Notes: generated by a model not told the origin, from the letters alone. A stretch of 64,000 bases of DNA from Pseudomonas sp. CCI4.2 (GCF_034350045.1 NZ_CP133781.1:186001-250000); one strand, 5' to 3'. Positions 10,412-19,330 are shown, counted from the stretch's first letter. Numbers and translations are program-made.

Positions 10412-11095
10412 ATGATCCTGCAAACAACTGCGCTACGTTTTGCTACAACCACGTCGACCAAACGTCTGCTGAAATCCTGCGCACTGGTCGCCGGTATCAG
10501 CCTGTTATCGGCGCAAGCTTTCGCCGGTGGCGACTCTGCGCTGTACGGTCCGACCGCACCAAAAGGCTCGACCTTTATTCGGGTCTACAACGCCAGCAAT
10601 GCCGAAGTCAGCGCCAGCGTCGGCAACACCGCCATGAGCGAAGTAGCCCCGCTGTCCAGCAGCGCGTTCAGCTTCATGCCCCAAGGCGATTACAGCGCCA
10701 AAGTCGGCAGCCAGACCGTACCGGTGAAATTGGCCAGCGACCACTATTACACCCTGGTCAGCAACACCAGTGGCACACCGCAATTGGTGGAAGAGCCGCC
10801 GTTCAAGAACAAACAGAAATCCTTGGTTCGGGTGCAGAACCTCAGTGACAAGCCGCTGACCCTGAAAACCGCTGATGGCAAGACCGATGTGGTCACCGCC
10901 GTCGCCGCAAAAGGCCGTGGCGATCGCGAGATTAACCCGGTGAAAGTCAGCCTGGCGCTGTACCAAGGCGACAAGAAAGTCAGCGACCTGAAACCGGTTG
11001 CCCTGGAGCGTGGTGAAGCCGCCGTGCTGTATGTCACCGGAACCGGCAGTGACTTGTCACCGGTGTGGGTCAAACCGCCCGTCGCTAGCCGCTAA
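10412..11095 (+). CDS. algF: AlgF, periplasmic alginate O-acetylation protein
   Basis: A 227-aa secreted protein with a signal peptide ending AQAFA at residue 38; the mature part is predicted to be beta-rich (repeated FIRVYNASNAEVSA- and LVRVQNLSDKPLTL-like strands), in line with two small beta domains. AlgF is required for O-acetylation together with AlgI and AlgJ, by a mechanism that is less clear. A GAGAGGAA ribosome-binding site precedes the ATG, and the gene starts 12 bases after algJ. The signal region is somewhat longer than in P. aeruginosa. Confidence 0.93.
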   Translation: MILQTTALRFATTTSTKRLLKSCALVAGISLLSAQAFAGGDSALYGPTAPKGSTFIRVYNASNAEVSASVGNTAMSEVAPLSSSAFSFMPQGDYSAKVGSQTVPVKLASDHYYTLVSNTSGTPQLVEEPPFKNKQKSLVRVQNLSDKPLTLKTADGKTDVVTAVAAKGRGDREINPVKVSLALYQGDKKVSDLKPVALERGEAAVLYVTGTGSDLSPVWVKPPVASR

Positions 11096-11217
11096 TGATA
11101 TTCACCCGCCGGCCTTTGGCTTTACGCCCGTGAGAAGGCCGCCGGGTACGGACAACAACAAGACTGAAACGACGGAAAACGGCGTACAGCCCATTCGAAC
11201 ACTTATGGAGAAATAAA

Positions 11218-12669
11218 ATGATTCCAGTGATCTTGTCAGGTGGTAGCGGCTCGCGACTCTGGCCGCTTTCGCGTAAACAATTCCCCAAACAGTTCCTGGC
11301 GCTGACCAGCGAACACACCTTGTTCCAGCAAACCCTTAAGCGTCTGGTGTTTGAAGGCATGCAGCACCCTATCGTGGTCTGCAATCGAGACCACCGCTTC
11401 ATCGTCAACGAGCAACTCGCCAAGTTAGAGCTTGAGACTCAAGCGATTCTGCTTGAACCGTTTGGCCGCAACACCGCACCTGCGGTGGCGATCACCGCAA
11501 TGATGTTGCTCAGCGAAGGCCGCGATGAACTGATGCTGGTGCTGCCCGCCGATCACGTCATCGACGATCAAAAAGCCCTGCAACGGGCCTTGGCCCTGGC
11601 CACCGTTGCCGCCGAACGGGGCGAAATGGTGCTGTTCGGCGTACCGGCCACCAAGCCAGAAACCGGCTACGGCTACATCAAGTCGACCCATGACGTGTTG
11701 CTGCCCGAAGGCGTTAGCCGTGTCTCGCACTTTGTCGAAAAACCCGATGAAAAACGCGCCACGGAATTCGTCGAGGCCGGGGGTTATTTCTGGAACAGCG
11801 GCATGTTCCTGTTCCGCGCCAGCCGCTTCCTGGAGGAACTGAAAAGACACGAACCGGACATCTACGACACCTGCCTGCTGGCGCTGGAACGCAGCAAGCG
11901 CGACGGCGACAGCATCGACATCGACGAAGCCACCTTCGCCTGCTGCCCGGACAACTCCATCGACTACGCGGTCATGGAAAAAACCCAACGCGCCTGTGTG
12001 GTGCCCTTGACCGCCGGCTGGAATGACGTCGGTTGCTGGTCATCGCTGTGGGACGTGCAGGAAAAAGACGGCAACGGCAACGTCAGCAAAGGCGATGTGG
12101 TCATTCAAGACAGCCGCAATTGCATGATCCACGGCAACGGCAAACTGGTCTCAGTCATTGGTCTGGACAACATCGTCGTGGTCGAAACCAAAGACGCCAT
12201 GATGATCGCCCACAAAGACAAGGTTCAGGGCGTCAAACAGATGGTCAACACCCTCAACGATCAGGGCCGTACCGAGACCCAAACCCACTGCGAGGTCTAC
12301 CGGCCTTGGGGGTCTTATGATTCGGTGGACATGGGCGGTCGCTTCCAGGTCAAACACATCTCGGTCAAACCGGGTGCCAGCCTGTCGCTGCAAATGCACC
12401 ACCACCGCGCGGAACACTGGATCGTCGTTTCCGGCACTGCAGAAGTCACCTGCGACGAGAACGTGTTCTTGCTCTGTGAAAACCAATCGACCTACATTCC
12501 AATAGCCTCCGTGCACCGCTTGCGCAACCCCGGCAAAATCGCGTTAGAGATTATCGAAGTGCAGTCCGGCAGCTACTTGGGCGAAGACGACATCGAGCGC
12601 TTTGAAGATATCTACGGTCGCTCCAAGAATGCTGAAATTGGTGTTCAGACCAAGACCATTGCGCGCTAA
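11218..12669 (+). CDS. algA: AlgA, bifunctional mannose-6-P isomerase / GDP-mannose pyrophosphorylase
   Basis: A 483-aa cytoplasmic enzyme. The N-terminal nucleotidyltransferase signature is at residues 5-25 (SGGSGSRLWPLSRKQFPKQF) with the conserved FVEKP motif near residue 173. The C-terminal phosphomannose isomerase cupin carries the metal-binding cluster H394-H396 and EHW. AlgA makes mannose-6-P from fructose-6-P and later GDP-mannose, the two outer steps of precursor synthesis. The TATGGAGAAATAAA leader supplies a ribosome-binding site. A 122-base gap separates it from algF, which leaves room for an internal promoter, though I see no clear one. Confidence 0.96.
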   Translation: MIPVILSGGSGSRLWPLSRKQFPKQFLALTSEHTLFQQTLKRLVFEGMQHPIVVCNRDHRFIVNEQLAKLELETQAILLEPFGRNTAPAVAITAMMLLSEGRDELMLVLPADHVIDDQKALQRALALATVAAERGEMVLFGVPATKPETGYGYIKSTHDVLLPEGVSRVSHFVEKPDEKRATEFVEAGGYFWNSGMFLFRASRFLEELKRHEPDIYDTCLLALERSKRDGDSIDIDEATFACCPDNSIDYAVMEKTQRACVVPLTAGWNDVGCWSSLWDVQEKDGNGNVSKGDVVIQDSRNCMIHGNGKLVSVIGLDNIVVVETKDAMMIAHKDKVQGVKQMVNTLNDQGRTETQTHCEVYRPWGSYDSVDMGGRFQVKHISVKPGASLSLQMHHHRAEHWIVVSGTAEVTCDENVFLLCENQSTYIPIASVHRLRNPGKIALEIIEVQSGSYLGEDDIERFEDIYGRSKNAEIGVQTKTIAR

Positions 12670-12857
12670 CAGGCATTAATCTGTGGGATCGAATCCATTC
12701 GGGAAGCGGGAAGCGCGGTTGTCTGATACACCGCGCCGACTTCTTCGCGAATGAAATTCGTTTTGAGAAGCGCAGCCCCACGTTATAGTCGGCCTTCGCA
12801 ACCTCTTCATTTTCAATAAAAAAACAGGACTGACGGGACCGTTCATTTCAAATCATA
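12670..12857. other. Gap between algA and the first RHS gene with degenerate REP-like sequence
   Basis: The gap has no credible gene. It holds a degenerate REP-like pair (TGTGGGATCGAATCCATTCGGG near 12681 and TCTTCGCGAATGAAATTCG near 12741) and an AT-rich run next to the RHS stop. Because this lies directly downstream of the minus-strand RHS gene, it is where an immunity gene would be expected, and there is none. Confidence 0.7.
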
Positions 12858-15698
12858 TTAAAAAATTTCTTTATTTTTTTTGAAGCCGGGAGCCTGCTTC
12901 GACCGCGTGGTCATTTTCGACATGTAGCGCTCTGGAAGCATAGTGCTCATGATAAAAGATGAGTATGTGTCTGCATTTTTTAACAGCACTGCCGTTCTAG
13001 CGCGGGAGTTTGTCACGAACTCTTCAGCACGCATTGTCTCTGACAAAACACTGCCCGTACTCGCCGCCATCGCTATCGCAAATTTTTTAGCAGATGGGCC
13101 GGTAAGGACCTCTACGGGCCCTTTCGCAACCGTTGTTCTCAAACCAATTCGAATATCTTCAGACCAAATTTTCACTTCAGCAGAGGTAGCGCCCTCCCGC
13201 AGGGTAAATTTTTTATTATAAAAAATATCGCCAGTATCCATAACAGCATGGCTGGTTTCATGAATTAACGTGTTAACAGTCTCCAACATATGCCTCCCCT
13301 CTAGCAGAGCCGCCGACAACAAAATCGTACGTTCAGGTTGGTAGGCGCTACGTACGGTGGTCAAGCCCAGCGCCTTTGGGTTCTGTTCAATCAGGCTAAT
13401 TTTCCAGCTGGCCTCATTAAGCAATGAGGTTAAAAAATCCTGCTGCTTACCAAACGCAGTGTTGAGGGAATCGATTAGCTGTCCTCGATGCGCCCTATCC
13501 AAATCACCAAATGTCGCTGTCAATGCCGACCTTATACCTAGGCTTGGCGATTCACTTGCCAGTTCAGTGCGCGCGCGTTCCAAAAACAGGATGGAAAAGT
13601 TTATTCCCCTTTCTACTTTTTCCCGATGCTCATTGCTGAATTCCGCCAGACCAGTCGCTAAGATCCCTATTCCAATATTTTTCAACCCGCTCTCTGCTTC
13701 CCCCAACACATCGAAGGGGGCTGCGCCTTTGTTGTCTCCATACCGCAGCGGCGAGTTTTTAACGAAGCAAAATAGATTCAATCCGCCTGTCTCCCCCGCA
13801 GGATCCGGATTGATCCAACGCTGCAGCCAGGGCGCGTAGTACCTCAGTCCGTAATAATACAGCCCTGTGGCATCCCGCTCCTTACCCGAATAACGCACCG
13901 CTTTATAACTTGCTTCAATAGCACTTCTTCCCGCCCACCATGCTGTGCCGCCGAAGGGGTAGTAGTGTTCCTGACTGATTACCTTCGCCTCTCTGTCCAG
14001 TTCCACAGTGTTGGAGCCCAAATGATCGCTGAGGCCATAGCGGTATTGATCGTTATCGATACCCTCGGATTTACCCGCTTGCCAGTGCAATACCCGTACT
14101 TCGCTACGTCCCGCGCGAACGGTGATCACATGCAGCACTTCACCGGTGGCGGTATTGGTTCGAATTTCCAGGCCGGGCAAGTAGCGAACTTCACAGCAAT
14201 GGGTAACGGCCCGGGCTTGGGTAATCCGTACTTTACGCACGCGCTGTCCGCTGGCGTCATAGATATAACGCTCGCTGTCGTCGTTACCAGACTCGCGCAC
14301 TACCGGTCGTACTTGCTGCAATTGGTTACGTGAGTCCCACTCCAATGTTTGGCCAAGTTGCAATTGCCGCACGTTGCCGTTTTCATCAAATCCCGCGGCG
14401 ATATCTTCTTCGGTCGGCGGTTTATCACCGAGTTGCGGCAGGCTTCGGTTGCTGGAGTGAGCAGTGACCAAGGTGCTGGAATGGCTCTGCGCACCAACGT
14501 GGGCGAGTTGCCGCAAGTTGCCAGCGGTATCGTAGGTGTACGTTTGCACGTAGTTCGCCAGTTGCGAAGGGTCTGGCGGCGTCTGGAATCCTGGGAATAT
14601 CGGCCCATGGTTGATGCTGGCCGCTTCCCAGCCGGTGGCTTTGATCAGTTGATATAACGAGTCGTACTGATAGGTCGAGACGGGTTCTATTTTTTGATTG
14701 GCGAAAAAATGCGTGGATTGAGACCTGTCTTCGATACGCAGAACATTGCCTACCGGGTCGTAATCGTAAAGCAGGTCTTGCAGCACTTCGCCATTGGCGC
14801 GCTGGGCACGAAGCTGAATCAGACGCCCGTCCTTTTCGCGATAACGGCTCGTGCTAATTACACCATTGCCCAAGGTTTCCGATTCGACACGGCCTTGGGC
14901 GTCATAACGCATCGCACTGACAACGACGCGTTCGGGCTGGCCTACGAGTTGCAAACGGCTGGCTTTTAGCTTCCCGGCAACGGTGGAAGTAAACGTTTGA
15001 ACAGTACGCTGCGCATCGGTCTGCATAATGACATCGCCCAGCGGGCTGTGCTGCCAAGTTGTCGTTGCGCCAATACCCGGCTCCCACGGAGCATCGTGGC
15101 CTGCCTCCGGCCAGTCAGGTGGTTGAAGATCAAACAGAAAATGCTGAGTCCGTTTTAGCAAAGAACCCATCACACCAAATTCGTCGTTTAACCGGGAACC
15201 GGCCTGATCGTCATGCCGAATAAGCTGCCCGCACTGGTTATGCTGCATACACTCTGCGTCAGCCGTCCCGTACGTCAGTCGCTCGACACATCGTTCAGCC
15301 AACCCGTTAGTGCTTTCGTACGCGGCCGTCGGCCTAAGTGATGCGTCATATTCATAACGCCGCACAACCCCCCGACCATCCCAACCGAACATCGGTTGAA
15401 CAGCCTCGCCAATCAGGCCAATACGCCAGCCAGCATCCACGCTATCACTGTCTAGCAGTTGCCCGGATAATGAATACACCGCTGCCAAATTCGCAGGTGC
15501 AGCCACCTCATCTTCCACCTCAGCCCACAAGCGCGCATCCCATCGCTGAATGACACGTCCGGCAAGATCGAATGCCGAGCGATTGACGCGCCTCTGCACA
15601 ATTTCCGTCACGTGGGTTCGCTGCCAAACAACCGTCCGCACGGGCAATCCGCGAGAATCAGTGACTGCGAGGCAAGGGGTATGGGTGTGCAGCGTCAT
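12858..15698 (-). CDS. TccC-like RHS protein with an M35-type metallopeptidase-like tip
   Basis: A 946-aa protein. Residues 1-45 (HTPCLAVTDSRGLPVR) match the start of TccC subunits of Tc (ABC) insecticidal toxins. Residues ~100-640 are RHS/YD repeats, and the RHS core ends in the YGLRYYAPWLQRW-INPDPAGE block. By alignment with its neighbour the tip starts at about residue 660. The 287-aa tip has a zinc-peptidase HETSH motif at 813-817, a nearby TGD (Asp824) and NADTYSSF at 908-915. Together these resemble aspzincin/lysine-specific (M35-like) endopeptidases; this is an inference from motifs. I chose the ATG at 15698 because it aligns with the paralog, but the frame is open to 15755 with another ATG at 15710. 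No immunity gene is adjacent. Confidence 0.85.
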   Translation of the reverse strand: MTLHTHTPCLAVTDSRGLPVRTVVWQRTHVTEIVQRRVNRSAFDLAGRVIQRWDARLWAEVEDEVAAPANLAAVYSLSGQLLDSDSVDAGWRIGLIGEAVQPMFGWDGRGVVRRYEYDASLRPTAAYESTNGLAERCVERLTYGTADAECMQHNQCGQLIRHDDQAGSRLNDEFGVMGSLLKRTQHFLFDLQPPDWPEAGHDAPWEPGIGATTTWQHSPLGDVIMQTDAQRTVQTFTSTVAGKLKASRLQLVGQPERVVVSAMRYDAQGRVESETLGNGVISTSRYREKDGRLIQLRAQRANGEVLQDLLYDYDPVGNVLRIEDRSQSTHFFANQKIEPVSTYQYDSLYQLIKATGWEAASINHGPIFPGFQTPPDPSQLANYVQTYTYDTAGNLRQLAHVGAQSHSSTLVTAHSSNRSLPQLGDKPPTEEDIAAGFDENGNVRQLQLGQTLEWDSRNQLQQVRPVVRESGNDDSERYIYDASGQRVRKVRITQARAVTHCCEVRYLPGLEIRTNTATGEVLHVITVRAGRSEVRVLHWQAGKSEGIDNDQYRYGLSDHLGSNTVELDREAKVISQEHYYPFGGTAWWAGRSAIEASYKAVRYSGKERDATGLYYYGLRYYAPWLQRWINPDPAGETGGLNLFCFVKNSPLRYGDNKGAAPFDVLGEAESGLKNIGIGILATGLAEFSNEHREKVERGINFSILFLERARTELASESPSLGIRSALTATFGDLDRAHRGQLIDSLNTAFGKQQDFLTSLLNEASWKISLIEQNPKALGLTTVRSAYQPERTILLSAALLEGRHMLETVNTLIHETSHAVMDTGDIFYNKKFTLREGATSAEVKIWSEDIRIGLRTTVAKGPVEVLTGPSAKKFAIAMAASTGSVLSETMRAEEFVTNSRARTAVLLKNADTYSSFIMSTMLPERYMSKMTTRSKQAPGFKKNKEIF
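13794..14908 (-). repeat. RHS-core copy 1 of a 1.1-kb near-identical repeat
   Basis: This block matches 16790-17904 at a constant offset of 2996 bases with no indels and about ten substitutions counted by eye. It encodes the C-terminal half of the RHS repeats and the core. Identity drops sharply at both ends: at the PAGE residues just before the variable tip, and at the distal end inside the repeats. That pattern points to recent duplication or gene conversion of the core only. Confidence 0.95.
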
Positions 15699-15871
15699 AT
15701 ATCTATTCATCCCTGATCGACAGTTAAAGCCTAGGCAAACTACCGCTGATTGCATCTATGCCCAGCTCGATCCAGACAAGCGGTCTGGCTCAAAGCAACG
15801 GCAAACCGGGGGAGTGCAAGTGCAGCTCGGAACGCAGGCGGCGAGAATCAGAACGAAGTCGCAGAATGATC
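15699..15871 (-). promoter_or_regulatory. Leader shared by both RHS genes (copy 1)
   Basis: Just upstream of the start, the sequence around 15708-15737 (minus strand TGCCTAGGCTTTAACTGTCG then ATCAGGGA) is closely matched upstream of the second RHS gene (18702-18733, TGCCTAGGCTTAAATTGTCA then ATCAGGGA). The rest of the interval to the next gene has no credible ORF. The shared element probably includes the ribosome-binding site and possibly a promoter or operator. Confidence 0.55.
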
Positions 15872-18694
15872 CTAAAAACGATTTTTAATGCAACTGATCC
15901 GGCTCAAGAATTCAGACTTCGCCTCCTCCCTTTGGTGGATAAATTCTGGGGATATGTGTTTTTCAAAAAAAAGGTCCCAGTCAGTTTCTGACAAACTCTT
16001 CGTGGTGACGGGATCGCTAGCAAAAACAGCAAGCATATCTGGCGTAATTTCAGATTCCGAAATCGCTTCAAAACCTGGTTCCAAAATCAAATCGTGGTCG
16101 ATTGCAAACGCACGCTTACTTTTGTCGAAAACGATATTTCCGTTCCGTCCGTCATCGAGACGATCTCGTGTATTCAATAAAAAATCGAACACATACAAGC
16201 TAGATTGCTGCCTATTAAATGCTACGTCGCCGACGATGGTATCGACGTATCGTGAAATAACCTCTCTATCAGTTCCCGGCCGTATGACCGTTGCCGGAAC
16301 GATATTCAAGTTAAGCGCTTTGCTGAACTGGTACGCAAATACTTCATTTGCTGCTCCGATCTTTTGTTTAGCTAAACCGTGAGCATCCAACACTGTCATC
16401 GACGAGAAGTCCTTATGCACGCCCCACTCCGTGTCCGAAAGCTCTACGACCCAGCTTTCATAGCTGCTAGATACGTTCCTGATATTTTTTAACGGCAACG
16501 GCTTGCTGCCCAGTGATAAATCTTCGTAAGGTGCTGGTAGACCTGATGGAACTTGAGGCGCGTGAAAATTCGGCTTTTCGCTGCTGTGGGAGGAGGATTG
16601 AGCCGTAAAAAAGGGCTCACGTCCCATTTTCGCCGGTCTATCGGGCACCGGGGGCGGCACTCCAGGGCAGCGTAGAGAGGAAACAGGACGGTCTGCAACC
16701 GGGGGGGGTCGCTGCATAAGGCCCTCATGATCAACGCGACTGGCAGGATTGTTTCCAACCATTCTATAGCGATTCAGCCCATCGGCTTCCCCCGCAGGAT
16801 CCGGATTGATCCAACGCTGCAGCCAGGGCGCGTAGTACCTCAGTCCGTAATAATACAGCCCTGTGGCATCCCGCTCCTTACCCGAATAACGCACCGCTTT
16901 ATAACTTGCTTCAATAGCGTTTCTTCCCGCCCACCACGCTGTGCCGCCGAAGGGGTAGTAGTGTTCCTGACTGATTACCTTCGCCTCTCTGTCCAGTTCC
17001 ACAGTGTTGGAGCCCAGATGATCGCTGAGGCCATAGCGGTATTGATCGTTATCGATACCCTCGGATTTACCCGCTTGCCAGTGCAATACCCGTACTTCGC
17101 TACGTCCCGCGCGAACGGTGATCACATGCAGCACTTCACCGGTGGCGGTATTGGTTCGAATTTCCAGGCCGGGCAAGTAGCGAACTTCACAGCAATGGGT
17201 AACGGCCCGGGCTTGGGTAATCCGTACTTTACGCACGCGCTGTCCGCTGGCGTCATAGATATAACGCTCGCTGTCGTCGTTACCAGACTCGCGCACTACC
17301 GGTCGTACTTGCTGCAATTGGTTACGTGAGTCCCACTCCAATGTTTGGCCAAGTTGCAATTGTCGCACGTTGCCGTTTTCATCAAATCCTGCGGCGATAT
17401 CTTCTTCGGCCGGCGGTTTATCACCGAGTTGCGGCAGGCTTCGGTTGCTGGAGTGAGCAGTGACCAAGGTGCTGGAATGGCTCTGCGCACCAACGTGGGC
17501 GAGTTGCCGCAAGTTGCCAGCGGTATCGTAGGTGTACGTTTGCACGTAGTTGGCCAGTTGCGAAGGGTCTGGCGGCGTCTGGAATCCTGGGAATATCGGC
17601 CCATGGTTGATGCTGGCCGCTTCCCAGCCGGTGGCTTTGATCAGTTGATATAACGAGTCGTACTGATAGGTCGAGACGGGTTCTATTTTTTGATTGGCGA
17701 AAAAATGCGTGGATTGAGACCTGTCTTCGATACGCAGAACATTGCCTACCGGGTCGTAATCGTAAAGCAGGTCTTGCAGCACTTCGCCATTGGCGCGCTG
17801 GGCACGAAGCTGAATCAGACGCCCGTCCTTTTCGCGATAACGGCTCGTGCTAATTACACCATTGCCCAAGTTTTCCGATTCGACACGGCCTTGGGCGTCG
17901 TAACTGACGCCCCTAACAATGGGCTGTCGGATTTGATCTTTAAGCCGTACGGCAATGCTTTTCAGTTGGCCTGCAACGGTATGAGCATACGTTTGGCTAT
18001 TGCCGAGCGAGTCGGTCTGAGCAACCACATTTCCCAACGAGCTATAGCGCCAGGTTGACGTCGCGCCAACACCCGGCTCCCACATGTTTTCGTTGCCGAC
18101 ACTCGGCCAATCGGCCGGCTGCAGTTCCGCCGAAACATGTTGAGTTCGTTCCAACATGGAGCCCGTCAGGCCATACTCGCCAATCAACTGAGATCCCGCC
18201 TGATCGTCGTGCTGAATGAGATGGCCAGATTGATTGTGCAGCACACTGGCAACTTCGGCCCTCCCGTAAACAAGACGCTCTACGCAACGCTCAACCCGCT
18301 CATGGCTGATCTCGAATATAGAAGTCGGCCGCAGTAACCCATCGTATTCGCTACGCCGCCAAGTACCGCGCCCGTCCCAGGCGTCTAGTAATTGCCCGGC
18401 TTCGCCGAACCAGCCGACTTGCCAGCCGGCATCAACGCTGTCGCTACTCAATAGCTGGCCGGATAACGAATACACCACTGCCAGGTTCGCGGGTGCGGTC
18501 GCATCTTCTGATGCGTCAGCCCACAAACGAGCGTCCCATAGTTTCAAGATCCGCCCGGCCTGATCGAACGCGGATCGATTAACCCGCGCGAGACAAACAT
18601 CAGTTTCTGATGAGCGATACCAATCAAGGGACCGAACCACCAAACCGCGCGGTTCGATGATTGCCAATGTGGGGGTAAAAGCATGAATTGTCAT
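15872..18694 (-). CDS. TccC-like RHS protein with a PI3/4-kinase/HipA-like tip
   Basis: A 940-aa paralog of the neighbouring RHS protein, with the same HxFTPTLAIIEPRGLVVR start, RHS repeats and core. The core closes with the classic DGLNRYRMVGNNP and DHEGL; cleavage after Leu659 is expected if it self-processes as TccC proteins do. A Pro-rich linker (PPPVADRP, PPPVPDRP) follows. The 281-aa tip then shows a kinase-like order: GVHK (Lys near 760), NEVFAY, LNIVPATV, FDFLLNTRDR (near 842) with NGNIVF, and AIDHD (near 865). This resembles bacterial PI3/4-kinase-like or HipA-like folds; the function is inferred. An ATG at 18703 is an alternative start. No immunity gene is visible in the 173-base interval downstream. 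Confidence 0.85.
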   Translation of the reverse strand: MTIHAFTPTLAIIEPRGLVVRSLDWYRSSETDVCLARVNRSAFDQAGRILKLWDARLWADASEDATAPANLAVVYSLSGQLLSSDSVDAGWQVGWFGEAGQLLDAWDGRGTWRRSEYDGLLRPTSIFEISHERVERCVERLVYGRAEVASVLHNQSGHLIQHDDQAGSQLIGEYGLTGSMLERTQHVSAELQPADWPSVGNENMWEPGVGATSTWRYSSLGNVVAQTDSLGNSQTYAHTVAGQLKSIAVRLKDQIRQPIVRGVSYDAQGRVESENLGNGVISTSRYREKDGRLIQLRAQRANGEVLQDLLYDYDPVGNVLRIEDRSQSTHFFANQKIEPVSTYQYDSLYQLIKATGWEAASINHGPIFPGFQTPPDPSQLANYVQTYTYDTAGNLRQLAHVGAQSHSSTLVTAHSSNRSLPQLGDKPPAEEDIAAGFDENGNVRQLQLGQTLEWDSRNQLQQVRPVVRESGNDDSERYIYDASGQRVRKVRITQARAVTHCCEVRYLPGLEIRTNTATGEVLHVITVRAGRSEVRVLHWQAGKSEGIDNDQYRYGLSDHLGSNTVELDREAKVISQEHYYPFGGTAWWAGRNAIEASYKAVRYSGKERDATGLYYYGLRYYAPWLQRWINPDPAGEADGLNRYRMVGNNPASRVDHEGLMQRPPPVADRPVSSLRCPGVPPPVPDRPAKMGREPFFTAQSSSHSSEKPNFHAPQVPSGLPAPYEDLSLGSKPLPLKNIRNVSSSYESWVVELSDTEWGVHKDFSSMTVLDAHGLAKQKIGAANEVFAYQFSKALNLNIVPATVIRPGTDREVISRYVDTIVGDVAFNRQQSSLYVFDFLLNTRDRLDDGRNGNIVFDKSKRAFAIDHDLILEPGFEAISESEITPDMLAVFASDPVTTKSLSETDWDLFFEKHISPEFIHQREEAKSEFLSRISCIKNRF
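16790..17904 (-). repeat. RHS-core copy 2 of the 1.1-kb near-identical repeat
   Basis: This is the partner of 13794-14908, about 99% identical by eye and collinear. The encoded residues differ at only a few places, such as KPPAEED against KPPTEED and GRNAIE against GRSAIE. Outside the block the two genes are clearly homologous but far more diverged. Confidence 0.95.
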
Positions 18695-18852
18695 AGTGTC
18701 CATCCGTCCCTGATTGACAATTTAAGCCTAGGCAGCCCGCCGTCACTTGCACAAAAACAACGTCCTGTTCAGACGGGTGGTTTCGCTAATGGTCAATACC
18801 GCTCTCGTTTCTGTACGATGCTCTACCGTTGATTTTTACAAGGCTTACTTTA

Positions 18853-19311
18853 ATGCTGATCGGCATCGTCCTCATTCTTTCATGGCTCATCTTGCTGTTG
18901 CGTTACCCGGGCAAAGCATTACCGGTATCGTTGGCAGCAGTGCTGTGTCTGGGACTGGTAACGCTGTGGGTGCTATGGCAGGACAGTACTGAAACACGGC
19001 AGTTGGATCGCCTTGAATTGCGCCTGAGTTACTCCCCGCAAACCTGTCCGGCGGATCGCCCTCTTCACGCCCAGTTGCACAATGGCAATAAAGTCCCATT
19101 GCAAGCATTGCAATGGCGGGTGGCAGCCTATCGCCCAGGCGACACGGTTAACCTTGCCGATGATGTCTATGCTGCACCTCGCTACAGCGGTCCGGGAGAA
19201 CTGCAAGCGGGTGGCAATTGGCAGGATTGTTTGCCTGCACCACCGTTGCGCCCTGGTTACCGCCCGGAAACAGTAGAGTTTCGTGCCGAGCATTTACAGG
19301 GTAATTTCTAA
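18853..19311 (+). CDS. Small inner-membrane protein of unknown function
   Basis: A 152-aa protein with two hydrophobic segments at the N-terminus (about residues 2-18 and 22-41) and a soluble C-terminal ~110 residues (RLELRLSYSPQTCPADRPL onward) with two cysteines. It is presumably displayed on the periplasmic face. I recognise it as a protein usually found just upstream of an SDR gene in Pseudomonas, but know no function. The frame opens with a TTG at 18829; the ATG at 18853 gives a cleaner first helix. The next gene starts 19 bases after the stop, so the two are probably co-transcribed. Confidence 0.75.
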   Translation: MLIGIVLILSWLILLLRYPGKALPVSLAAVLCLGLVTLWVLWQDSTETRQLDRLELRLSYSPQTCPADRPLHAQLHNGNKVPLQALQWRVAAYRPGDTVNLADDVYAAPRYSGPGELQAGGNWQDCLPAPPLRPGYRPETVEFRAEHLQGNF

Positions 19312-19330
19312 AAAACAATAAGGAAAAATC

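Noticed and set aside
12943..13221. 92-codon plus-strand ORF antisense to RHS tip 1
   Set aside because: It is a mirror frame of the metallopeptidase-like tip; the minus-strand product carries coherent motifs and this one does not.
13965..14333. 122-codon plus-strand ORF within the RHS core (also at 17690-18058 and nearby)
   Set aside because: The same antisense frames recur in both copies only because the core DNA is duplicated; coding signal is on the minus strand.
15758..15991. Candidate small immunity gene between the two RHS genes (77 codons, plus strand)
   Set aside because: It is on the opposite strand, mostly overlaps the RHS tip, is Ser/Arg-rich without helix pattern, and lacks a ribosome-binding site.
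18747..18992. 81-codon plus-strand ORF overlapping the small membrane protein
   Set aside because: Different frame from the better-supported membrane protein, and no start signal.
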